This document shows, one piece after another, positions 9,913 through 20,420 of a DNA stretch of 64,000 nt. The stretch spans positions 42,313,734-42,377,733 of the forward strand of contig JARZZO010000014.1 of assembly GCA_030544215.1 (NCBI GenBank). Direction: 5' to 3'. Under the pieces are notes generated by a model. The model was not told the origin of the DNA. It did not search any database and worked only from the letters and a program-made list of their open reading frames with translations. The translations under genes and the position numbers were made by a program. The first letter of the stretch is position 1. Every line of letters begins with the position of its first letter. The stretch comes from Zantedeschia hybrid cultivar. Lineage: Eukaryota > Streptophyta > Magnoliopsida > Alismatales > Araceae.

Positions 9913-11661
9913 GTTGGGATAAGCATAATGTACTCTCAAGCTAGTAGTGAATTTGATTTCATGGGCTAAGAATCCTATCTCACAAGTCAGTAGCAGATGA
10001 AAGCAAATATTAGAAAAGCAAATTATCGCAGAAAGGATTAGCATGTACCTCCACGCTGGTATGTGAGAGAAGAACACCGGTACTCATGTTCCACCGTCCA
10101 AGTACAACCAAACGGAGCCCACTCCTCACAGGGAGATAACAAGCAACAATTAATAATAAAATATAGGCATGAAAATTACAATAGTTGATGGGTCACGGAC
10201 AATACACGACATGTTGGATGCCTTCTCTTGAAGCATGCCACGTAGTGAGGCATTCACAAGCTGACACGCAAATCGAGGTGACTAATCGTGGCTCAAAAAA
10301 CATGTACGGATGTCCTCATGTGTGTGCAAGGACGGGATGCAAAACGAAGCATTATTAGGGTGGTGGTATGTTGGACGAGGTTGGCCCTGGTGTGAGGAAG
10401 CCGACAGCGTGATCAGCATGCAAATCAAAGCGCAGATGTGCTCGAAGCATGAGGAATGCACTTGTTCTGCTATTGCAGAACCTGGTGCAATGATCCATGG
10501 CTAGCATATGTTGGGCGCTGGCTCATAGGATGAAGAGGGGTGGCCTGCTACTACAATATCTCTAAGAAAAGGGCTCGGGTGACCTGCAAATTTGGTCCGG
10601 ACCAGGGTTGGACCCCAGTGTAGCAAAGGGCCCGCGGGCCCGGCTCGTGGCAAACCTGGTCCACATGGACCAGGTGGTGCAGGTGGGCAGATCCCGGTGG
10701 AACCTGGTGGGGACTGGGCCCTGGACATGGGGAGGCTGGCCCGCTGGGGGGGCTGAACTGCTGGCCTCGCGTGATCCAGATGGGAACAGGGAGGAGATAA
10801 AGATGGAGAGAGTATCCGGAGGTTTTGGTGGGGGAGAGAGAGAAAGAGAGCAAAAGAGAGAGTAGGGTGCGGAGAGAGAAACAGACAGAGAAAGGGAGTA
10901 GTGGAGGGATAGAATGAGTAGGGGGTTGTGGATCGTAATACTGTAGCTGCCGCAGTATGCAGCAACAGTAACACAACAAAGAGGGGATTTGAGAGCAAAA
11001 GAGAGGGGGAGAGAAAGGGAAGAAGAGGGCTGCAGGGGGGGCGGATGCAGCGGCAGCGACTCTCGTCCGCTGGGGCATCCCACCCTCCGCTTCTCGGGGT
11101 CTCCTTCTCCTTCTTAAAGAGATCTCACAAAAATACTTAGAAATTCACACTATTTTTTTTTTTAAATTCCAAGAGGTAAACCCACAAACTAGGATCGAGC
11201 CATGCATTACCAGTACCTTGAGCCGTAGGCTCGTCAAACATCTCTCAGACGTTGGGCCTCCCTTCGGCACAAGGAAGTCCGTAAGGTCGGAACTCACATG
11301 AACCCCACATTGGTGCCTGTCGCGGGTATGTCCACAGCGGTATGTCACAGGTGGGATTCGATACCGTGAAACATGTTATCCACTCTCCCACTCCCGAGGG
11401 ACCACACTAAAATTCTTTATTAATTAGAAAAGAGAACTACATGCATACATATAGTGATAAGAGAGCAATCCGACTCCAAGTCGACTAAGCCAACTATGTA
11501 CTAAAATACCCCTACTTAGAAAAATATTGCAAAAATTCTCAGTAAAAATTCCTTAAAAAATCGCTCCTAAAATCCTGAGAAAATAGAAAATCTACTAAAT
11601 GGGCTCCAAATGGGGCAAATAAAATATCTATGGACTTGTCTAAAAATAAACTACGTATCAA
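9913..11661 (-). mobile_element. Possible solo LTR (minus strand)
   Basis: The stretch starts TGTTGGGAT and ends CGTATCA on the plus strand, a TG...CA pair. It contains a GC-rich promoter-like block, then long CT/GA-rich tracts around 10800-11050, as in plant LTR leaders. It lies between LINE A ORF1 fragments, so it is an insertion of some kind. The 5-bp flanks (AAAAC and ACCAT) do not match, so the LTR call is weak. Open frames inside, including a proline-rich one on the minus strand, look like composition artefacts. Confidence 0.35.
11153..11402 (-). mobile_element. tRNA-derived SINE, about 250 bp
   Basis: Read on the minus strand, the 5' end carries an A-box-like TGGGAGAGTGG. About 20 bases further on is a B-box-like GGTATCGAATCC, together forming an RNA polymerase III internal promoter. 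The body ends in GGGTTTACCTCTTGG and an A-rich tail, seen as T11 at 11153-11163. A 7-bp duplication, CACACTA, flanks it at 11146-11152 and 11403-11409. Boxes, tail and duplication together make a strong case. Whether it belongs to a named SINE family is not known. Confidence 0.82.
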
Positions 11662-12180
11662 CCATGTTTGGTGAGCCTCCGAGCCACAACGAAGCTGGAA
11701 TGGCTCTTCGATGGTGATAGACTCACTTCAGGTCGAATCTAACATGGGCTCTGGTGTCCTCACCACCTTACCCCCACCCCCCATACCTCAGACGACAAGC
11801 ACGTCTTCGCCAACTAATCCCAGCTACACCTTACCATCGGATGAACTAGTTATTGTCCCTGTCCAACTTGACTTCCAACTCACAAATGCCACGCTATACC
11901 TACCATCCCCTTCTCTTCACACTCACACTCCATTGCCAAAGGAAATTGGACTGGCAACACCCCCCCCCTTGCAGCCAAAAAACCGAAACCTGAACCTATA
12001 TCATCCCTTAAGAACCCAACCGACATTTCCTCCTCAAACCAAAAAACCACAAGGTACACAAACAACAACAAGCTCCTAGTAAACAACAGAAAACTGAACA
12101 TGTTGTTCATAAGCGGAACTCTTCCATTACTATTGCTGGTACAACCCAAAAATCAAAATCCCTCAAAGGTAATGGTGGTG
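11662..12180 (+). pseudogene. LINE A ORF1 C-terminal proline-rich tail
   Basis: A frame of about 120 codons is rich in Pro, Thr and Ser (LTTLPPPPIPQTTSTS, then KNRNLNLYHPLR). This is the low-complexity tail usual at the end of plant LINE ORF1, and it lies directly before the ORF2 endonuclease start near 12200. Confidence 0.5.
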
Positions 12181-12189
12181 GACCAAAAA

Positions 12190-13852
12190 TCACTGCCAAG
12201 GGGCCGACGAAGATCCTGTCTTGGAATTGTCAAAGCCTAAGTGGAGCCAAGACAATGTCCTTCCTGCATAAGTTAATCCACTCCCTCAATCAAGAACGAA
12301 CTTTCATGAAAGAGACTAAATGCAATGAAAGCCACTGCAGTCAAGTTTTTTCAGAAGAGAAATATCACCTCTTACCATGTGATTGAAGCAAATGGCAGGG
12401 GGGGGGGTGGAAAATGACTTTCAAGTGAAGGTGTTAGACTCCAGGGAGAATTGGAGTCTCAGCCAGGTGGACTTTTTGAGTAATGATCATCAATGGTACA
12501 TTATCTGCGTTTATGCTCCTCCCTCCATCCATAATTATAAAAGGAAACATTTCTTGCAGCACTTATTACTGATCACCCATAGTCTCACAGGTCCTGTATT
12601 CCCCATTAGTGATATGAATTCCCCGCTATCTGCCGCAGACAAGATTGGAGGAAATAAACCCAAAACCTATCAAGTGCAACCCTTCAGAAACTTTGTTCAG
12701 AATGCAGCATTGCTGGATTTGGGTTTTGATGGTCCAGTCTACACCTGGTCGAACAAGAGATCAACCAAATTCGATATTAAAGAAAGACTGGACAGGGCGC
12801 TAGCTAATGCAGATTTGATCCTCAGATTTCCTTACTCAGTCCATCACCTACCATGATGTTACAGCGAACACAGCCCCATCTATGTCAACCTGTCAGGTCA
12901 TCAGAAGAAAAGAAAACGTAAATTCAAAACGGAGGCCATGTGAATGAGAGATTTGAATATGTAGCCTCAAACTGTTGGCAATAAGAAAACACATTGGTTG
13001 ACAATTATCAGCAGGAGATGGGTGGTTTCCAGAGTACTTGACGTGGAGAAAGAGAATTTCCAATATCCACAAGACAGATTAAAAAGTATCAAGAAGGAAC
13101 TCAGATCATCAGTAAGCTTACAGTCACTGATGATAACCATCAAACGGAAAGAGGACTTGAGAAGGAATATATAGACCTTATGAATCAGACTGATAATTTT
13201 GGAGACAGAGCTAAAGTACAATGGCTCAAGGATAGGGATAGATGTTCAAATTTCTTTCATATTCAGGCTTCGAATAGGAGAAGATCCAATAGCCTCACAT
13301 GGTTGCAAACTTCCACCGGACATTGGACTGGTGACCCAGATATCATCAAAGACCAAATTGTTTCCTTCTTCTCCCACCTATTCCAACCCCCTCTGTTACA
13401 CCTATCCCAGATCACTTCACCATCACCACTCTTAACCCCCCTCTATCCCCCATAAAGAATTCTGATATCAATAAGCCACAAACAGAGGAAAAAAAATTAA
13501 ACAGATTTTCAATATGCCAGCTCTGAAGGCGCCAGGTCCAGATAGCCTCCCTCCTCTATTCTGCTAAAATATTGGAGCACAGTCGGTTGGGAGGTTACAC
13601 AACCCATCACCAGTGCCTTCCAATCTGCTTCCCTACCAAAAGATATGAACCATACCCTGATCACCCTCATCCCCAAAAAATCCCTCCCCCCCCCCCCGAA
13701 GTTTCCCCTTAGATTTTTGTCCAATCAGTTGGTGCAAAACACTACATAAAGTTGTTACCAAAATAATAGCATCTAGACAAAAACCCCATCTACATACTCT
13801 CATCTCCCCTTTCCAGAGTGCCTTTGTCCCCAATAGACACATCACGGACTGC
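12190..13852 (+). pseudogene. LINE A ORF2: endonuclease and start of reverse transcriptase
   Basis: Shifting frames give KILSWNCQSLSGAK (endonuclease start), MKETKCNES, FLSNDHQWYIICVYAPP, DMNSPLSAADK, GPVYTWSNKRSTKFDIKERLDRAL (late endonuclease motif, TWSN), and WLKDRDRCSNFFHIQASNRR. Then come PALKAPGPDSLPPLFC and LRFLSNQLVQNT near the start of the reverse transcriptase. The catalytic DMN was probably GDFN. Multiple frameshifts and stops, a G8 run at 12401-12408 and a C12 run at 13686-13697 disrupt it. At 13852 the coding sequence jumps to 29616 across the inserted hAT. Confidence 0.85.
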
Positions 13853-14936
13853 TAGGGATGAAAATGGAAAAGGATGACCTGAAATATCCGTCATTATCTG
13901 TAGCTTATAGGACACATGAGGATATAAATTTAGGGATAATATCCTTTTCCTTTTCCTTTTTATTTAGGATAAGGAAAAGGAAACAGTTGTCCTGTAACCT
14001 AATTATCCATCCTTTTATATTCTATAATATAATATTATAAGATAACATATTTATAAAAATATATTTTATATTTTATATTATAATATTACAATATAACATA
14101 TTAATGAAAACATAAATCTTTTTAAAAAAATGACAAATGTGGAAGTTTAGGCAAGCATTACATAGTGCTTACCTTCTATATTTTCTCTTACACATAGTTA
14201 GCAAACTTGTTAATTTACTTTTTTCATAGGTTCGACTTCATTATGCTATATGCTTTTTCACATGATAAATTTGAAGTTAGAAGTCCTTGGAGGTAGTTGG
14301 GCTTCCTGTGATGGTGACAGGGAACTTCTCTCCTGTTGAAGTTTGTCTTCAGGAGAGGCGGAGGCCACTGGATGGAGAGGTGGTGGCACAAGATGCAGGA
14401 GCCTCTGAACCCGAGTCTCTTCCTCCTCCAAGATGAAGGACAGGGCCGGAGTGTTTCACTAGATCCTCGGCAAGTGGCAGACACACTCCTCCTTGAAGGA
14501 GATGCTTTACCGATAGAGGGCAAGGATATGGAGGCCATCCCCTACTCCATCCCGAGCTTGCAAGATAGAGATGAGGAGTCCGAGGGAAACCTGGAAGGAA
14601 CATGTGGTCTCCGAAAGGAGGAAGATAAGGAATTGCTTGCGAAGGTAGGGTGTCTCACAAAAGATCAAGCTAAGGAGGTGGCTGACAAACTTGGGGTATC
14701 CTTTGAGGGATTGGAGAGGGATGTAAGGAAAGTATTTATAAAAATTCAAAAGAGATGGCAGGTTGGGCTGGCCCAGATGGTGAAAGGGGAGAAGTCTATT
14801 AGAAAGGATAACTCGGTAGAGGAGGAAGACAGGGTGAGTAGGTAGGGTAAGGAGATAATCGGTATTGTCCAATGAGGATTATCTCCTAGAATGTTAGGGT
14901 GTGTGGAACTATGTAGTCAGAGGTGAGAGGCCAGCG

Positions 14937-15440
14937 ACGCAACCAGGGATTCGCCTCAACCTTAAATGCCTAGGTGATCGCCTAGGCATTTAAGGCAATG
15001 TGTTCTTTCATAGATTACCATGAAAGAAAAAAAAAATGTCAACATAAGGAAAATAAAGAAAACATCGAAGAAAATCAAATATAAGACATTGAGAAGCACT
15101 GATCATGTCCAACATGTAATGCCCTAAGACCATTTACTACTCATCTAAGTAATGGATGGTCTTAAGAATCATCCAAAAACAAAAAAGAAAGAAAAGATAT
15201 CATAGCATGTAAGAAGAAAAAAAAGGTAGTAGACATTGTTAAAAGAAGGATTAGCTACTTTGGGATGATTAATAATAAAAAAGTAATATTGCATAACTAA
15301 AAAGGAACAGACATTTGGCACAGGCATCATAGACAAGTGCCTAGGTGAGTGAGGCGAACATGAGGCGAGACGAGGCGATTTGGCTTGCCTCAACGTACTT
15401 TATCACTTAGGCGAGCAAGGCGATCGCCTTTGATAACATA
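14937..15440. mobile_element. MITE-like insertion with GCCTAGGCG palindromes
   Basis: About 500 bp separates two parts of the LINE B endonuclease. Both ends are rich in GCCTAGG/GCGATCGCC palindromes, and the right end reads CGCCTTTGATAACATAG. That resembles the TTGTCAAGGCG end of the MITE at 16142-16475, so the two may be relatives. The left terminus and the target duplication are not clear. The middle is A-rich with no gene. Confidence 0.55.
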
Positions 15441-16141
15441 GGTGTGGAAAGAAGCAGCAGAGAGTGGTAAGGGAGTTTGTTAGGAGGTGCAAACCGGATA
15501 TTATGTATTGTGTTTACAGGAGACCAAATGTGATGGGGAAGGATTGGAAATTATAAGAGAGGTGGGGGGTAACAGACTTACCAAACGGGTGGTTGCTCCG
15601 GTTGACAGGGAATACAGAGGGTATTATAGTGCTGTGGAATGAGTATGTTGTGGAGGAGGTGGATGGCTTTAAACAAATGGATAGATCATCTGTATCCATC
15701 AGGTTCCGCTGTATCAATGATGGATTCACATGGATCTTCATTCGGGTTTATGGCCCTCAGCGTAGGGCAGACAAGACGACCCTTTGGGAACAGTTGCTTG
15801 CTTTCCATTCCCAGAAGGGTTTGCCATGGTGTATTGGAGGCAACTTCAATGCAGTTGTTGATTTAAAAGAGAGTACTGGTATCTCACATCAGAATGGGGG
15901 GATGGAAGATTTCAAGGAGTTTATCTCAACAGCCGCTCTTGTTGATGTGCCGACGTCCAATGTTGCATTCACATGGTCCAATCTCAGGGCGGACCTAAAC
16001 TCTCCTAGGTTAGATAGATTCCTGGTGTTAGTAGAGTGAGAGTATCATTTTCCTAGCATGCAAGCTAAATGTTTAATGAGGACAATGTCAAATCATATGT
16101 CGATTCCACTAAGTTCTCAGTATTCTTCCTTCAGCAGGCCA

Positions 16142-16265
16142 CATAATTGTCAAGGCGGTAAGGCAACCAAGGCGTGCTTGGGGTTCTGGACCGCCTAAGC
16201 GCTTAGGCGCCTGCCTAGGTGTCGCCTAGGCATCAACTTCACAATATAATATTTTAATATAATAG

Positions 16266-16315
<50 letters not shown>

Positions 16316-16475
16316 AATACATATATATACTTACATACATATGTATATAGTATGTATGTGTGCGTATATATATATGTATGTATACACATTTTACATACAT
16401 ACATTTAGATATATATGTACGTACATATATATCTAAATGTATGTATGTAATATGTCAGTGTCCTTGACAACTATG
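16142..16475. mobile_element. 334-bp hAT-type MITE
   Basis: The inverted repeats are CATAATTGTCAAGG and CATAGTTGTCAAGG (13 of 14 match), read inward. A perfect 8-bp duplication, GCAGGCCA, lies at 16134-16141 and 16476-16483. The interior has CGCCTAAGCGCTTAGGCG-type palindromes and a long TA/TG/ATAC microsatellite. It interrupts LINE B ORF2. Confidence 0.92.
16264..16445. repeat. TA/TG and TATG/ATAC microsatellite
   Basis: Runs of AT, TG and ATGT/ACAT repeats fill the middle of the 334-bp MITE. The imperfect inverted symmetry could fold into a long stem. Confidence 0.85.
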
Positions 16476-17001
16476 GCAGGCCAAGATTCAAACTTAAGAG
16501 ATACTAGTTGAAAGAGAATGGGTTCATTGATGTGATGAGAAGAGCATGGGATGTCAGTGTCCAGGGTACTAATGTTATAGCTAACATTACCCAGAAACAC
16601 AAGTCTGTGGCTTATGAGCTATCCAGATGGGGTGCTTCCAAGACTCTCCCAGGGAAGGCAGCCAAGATTAATATTGAGGAGCAGTTGATAGCCTTGGATG
16701 CTTTAGAAGAAGCAGGTTCGTTAGATGCTAATGATAAGGAATGCAGGGATAAACTGAGAGCTGATTATGATGAGATGCTAGTCAGGAAGGAGATCTATTG
16801 GAAACAAAGATCGAGAGAGAATTGGGTCAAAGAGGGGGATAAAAATACTTCCTATTTTTAGAAGGTGGCCTCCTGCAAAAGAAGAGTGAACAAAATCAAG
16901 ATGCTCAAAGAGGATAATATTGTAGTCCTAGGGGATCCAATGATGCGACAACATGCCATGGAATTCTATTCGAAGCTTTTTTTGGAAGAAGACTTAGGAG
17001 G

Positions 17002-18928
17002 TGGTGAGGACACCTGAGCTGCGGTCTGGTTCCGCCCGGATTGCGTCTACCGCCGTTGGAAAGCTCTTCCGACGTCCTTGTGGCTTGGAGACGATGCATG
17101 GCCTATTAAGGCCTAGAAACACATTTATTTACTTTTATTAGGCCCATTTATGGCCCAGTATGTATTTTCTAATTTTAAGATTTTTTTTGTACAATTTTCG
17201 CACTAATTAAAGGTCTTGTTGATAGAGATAGTTGAGGATTGGTTCGGAAGTTTAAGAGTCGGGTAGGAGTCTATATATAGTCTATATATGTATGTTATTT
17301 CAGAATTAAAGGGAGATTAATTTTGGAGGAAAAAAAAAAGTACTTGCTTGTGCGATTTTGGCCTCAGCGACGGAGACCCCCAACCCCTCTTCCTTGGTGT
17401 GACGCCGAGGGATCCCCTACTCCGGTGCAACGTTGGAGACCACCTGCCGGTGTGACGCCGGTCGCTCCCCACCCTACCCCACTTCTTGCCCTTAGCCGAG
17501 TCGTCTTTCCTCCAATCCCGCTCCCCTTCTCTCCCTCTCAACTTAGCCGCAACAGCCGAGTGAAGAAGAAGAAGAACCGAGTAGAAGAAGCGGAGGACAA
17601 AGAGGACGGCGGAGAGGAGGCCACAACCTTGCCGCTGACCGCTTGCCCCAGTCGCCCCGCTGTCACAGCCGTTGTCATCCGCGGCAGCCGCTGCCGCCAG
17701 AGTCGGCGCCGTCGTCTGCCGCATCCCCTCCCGCCAACCAACCGCCTCGCCGTCGCCGCCGCTACGCTCGCCAACGACCCGCAAGGCATCTGCCACCCGC
17801 TACCATCATGCCCGCCCCCCTTCTGGTTCCTACGGATTGAAGAAACAGGAAGAAGGAAAGGGAAGGGCCCGTGCCCTTTCTAGTTGGCCCGGTCAAACCA
17901 CCTTTGACCCGGTCCAACCGAACCCTTGGGCAATGGTCCGAACCCAATTCCCCTAATGGTCCGAGCCACCTCCATTAAAAGGAATCAAGGCTCTAAGTGC
18001 TACCTAGTCTGACCAGGTTCTAAGAGTTCCAGGTGGTCCGAGTCATCTGGCTCAGCCCTAGTCCGAGCCAGGGCTCGATCAGGTCCAAGCCAGGTCCGAC
18101 CTGGCTCAGGCAGGTGCAACAGGTGGTGCAACTGCAGCTGTTAGCGCACCGCCCTCGTGCAGAGCTCGTCCGAACTCCGATTCACGCGCCGCCTGCGCCA
18201 TTGGATTCGTCTCGACGAGGCCAACCCAGATCCAGAGTGTTATGTCCCCGACTTACCTCATTTTGCGTGCCACTTATGCACGCATATCGAGGACCCCAAC
18301 CACACATCATGAGGCCCGCATCAGCCACCTCAATTTGCGTGCCAACATCTCGGTGCATCAATTTTATGGCACGCTTCCCGAGGCACCTTCCCAGCAACAT
18401 ACGCACCGCCGATGACCTGTCAACTGTTGTGATTACCAACCCGGGTTATTTTATTGTGTTTATTGTAGCCTTTTACCTCCCTACAATAAGTGGGCCATTA
18501 TTTTATTGTAATTGAAGGGTGGTACATGAGCACTGGATGATCTTCTCCCACGCACCAGCGCGGAGGTACGTGCTAGCCCTCTCACTACGACTTTGCTTAT
18601 CACGTATTTGCTTTCATCTGCCGCCGATTCGTGAGTTAGGATACCTAGCATGTGATTCATCATCACTATTGGCTGTGAGTGCGTTACACTGATCCCGGGT
18701 TCCAACAGGACTTCGGGTGGATTTAATTCCCTAGACTTGTGGTAATTCCTCAACTACCAAACAGTCCCACGTTTCCTCATCGCGAGAGGGACGGTTACTC
18801 AGCTACTTCTGTTGCTAGCGTGGTTATCTTACTAAACAATTGTACGACTAGACTGCATCAATCTAATATTACAATGCTTGTTGCTAATTTCTACCACCGC
18901 TAGTGAGTCTGTTAGCTGCCCCGCATCA
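17002..18928 (+). repeat. Chromovirus 5' LTR (1927 bp)
   Basis: It begins TGGTGAGG and ends CCCCGCATCA. A TATATA-containing segment lies near 17270-17290. Pro/Arg-rich open frames on both strands around 17320-17950 are LTR composition artefacts. The first roughly 180 bp differ from the 3' LTR at about 20 positions, while 17816-18059 is identical to 24562-24805. Confidence 0.92.
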
Positions 18929-18935
18929 ATTTTTT

Positions 18936-18948
18936 TGGTATCAGAGCC
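18936..18948 (+). promoter_or_regulatory. Primer-binding site (tRNA-iMet)
   Basis: TGGTATCAGAGCC lies 7 bases after the 5' LTR. It is the usual initiator-Met tRNA primer site of plant Ty3 and Copia elements. Confidence 0.9.
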
Positions 18949-19005
18949 AAGTTCTACTTGTCTAGGGAGTCAATTAAGAGTCTTAATTAGGGTCTAGTTG
19001 TTCGC

Positions 19006-20420
19006 ATGCACACATGTAGTGGTACTAATTACCATCCATCTGCAACCATGTCTAGGTCCCTAGTAGAATCTCCCGCTATGTCTCAAACAGGAGCTAGAGT
19101 CCATTATGGATTAGACTTGTCGGACATGATCCGTGAGCTTAGCAATACTGTAGGTCAGTTCAACCAACGCTTTAATCAAATACAAGGATCACTCAAGACA
19201 ATTCAGGATAGGATGACTCAAACTAATCATTCACTTCAGGGTGTAGTTGACCAAGTCACCATCTTAGAAGGAGTCCCTCAAGGACCACAGGATCAAGCGA
19301 GAGCCCAAAATCTAGGACCCGTGAGGGTTGTTGAGCATCAGCCGCTCCCGCCTCCCCTGGCCGTTCGTGCTGCTCGATATGATGATTGGAGGGGTCGCCA
19401 CCCAAGTTATGAGGACGATCCGTTTAAGGCCGTTGATGATGGATTTCGAAGAGTTTCACCTGTACGGAGAGGTCCCTCCCTGATTTTAAGCGTGCCCAAG
19501 ACTATGAGTACAAGCATAGGCCCTATCATGATCATGGGGATTTAAATTATCAGGCCATCAAGAATGTGAGAGTGGATGCGCCTATCTTTGACGGATCCTT
19601 GGATCCCCAGATATATATAGATTAGGAGGCTGGTATGGATCATTACTTTGATTTGTACGAGATGTCTAATAGTCGACGAGTCCGATTTGCCAAAATGAAA
19701 CTTCTGGGCCAAGTTAAGACTTTCTGGTCTAATGTGGAAGCCCTTTTTATGCAGCAATATCAGGAGCCCGTAAAGACATGGGACAAGATGAAGGTGAAAC
19801 TTCGTAAGAACTATCTTCCTGCCACATACCGTCATTGTCTTATTGATAAGTGGCAAAACCTCACCCAGGGGAACAGTACCGTGACTGAGTACATCTCTGA
19901 GTTTGATAGTTATCTTTTGAGATGTAGTGTTCGTGAGGAGAGTGCGATGACCCTTTCATGCTTTCGAAAGGGTTTACATCCAACTTTCCAGCACGAGTTG
20001 TTCAGGAGGGATGTGTCTACTTTAGAATATGCCTATCAATTGAGCTAGAGGCCGAGTAGTTAGAGATTAAAAGTGAGTCCTTCCAGCGCCCAAGGCCCCC
20101 TTTTCAGTGCCCTCTTGACCCTCGAGGTGCACCTGCCAACCCACAAAGAAGACATATGGTTAGATCCCAAGATCCAGCTCGTCAGGAGGTTTCTGCTCCC
20201 AAACCCCGTTTTCCTATCCGGGAGCCACCGTTACCACTTCCTACCCCTCCTGCTCGCCCCCGAGCAGTAGCCCCACCATTCCGACGGGAGGATAAAGGGA
20301 AGGCTCCTCTGACTGGAGAGTCCTCTACTGCTAGTCCGCATACTCAATGCTTCTGATGCCATAGGTACGGCCATTATGCATCTCATTGTCCTACCCGTGC
20401 CTTGACCTTGGATGGCATTA
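19006..20420 (+). pseudogene. Chromovirus gag
   Basis: The N-terminal part carries a coiled-coil-like LSNTVGQFNQRFNQIQ. The Retrotrans_gag core follows: YEMSNSRRVRFAKMKLLGQVKTFW, then MKVKLRKNYLPATY and the conserved LTQGNSTVTEYISEFD. A CCHC knuckle (CFxCHRYGHYASHC) sits near 20350 with a stop codon inside it. At least two frameshifts break the frame, so no capsid protein can be made. Confidence 0.85.

Larger units (their letters stand above)
14270..17001 (+). pseudogene. LINE B: ORF1 end and ORF2 endonuclease (5'-truncated)
   Basis: LINE B sits between copies of ATGATAA (left near 14260, right near 29368), a likely target duplication. From about 14880 ORF2 begins with decayed SWNVRGCG-like residues. 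Next come KPDIMC and CDGEGLEII, then RVYGPQRRADKTTLWEQLL, IGGNFNAVVDLKEST (endonuclease active-site region) and VAFTWSNLRADLNSPRLDRFL. After a MITE it continues with QRSRENWVKEGDKNTSYF and the linker FYSKLFLEEDLG. The chromovirus interrupts it at 17001, and the reading resumes at 26832 with RPSIAENVLPTLE. Confidence 0.85.

Noticed and set aside
10501..11083. Overlapping Pro/Ser-rich frames of 165-175 codons on the minus strand
   Set aside because: Three frames are open at once over CT-rich DNA, a composition effect.
17317..17956. Arg/Pro/Ala-rich frames on both strands, up to 186 codons
   Set aside because: They lie inside the chromovirus LTR, have the same kind of counterpart in the other LTR with frameshifts, and show no domain.
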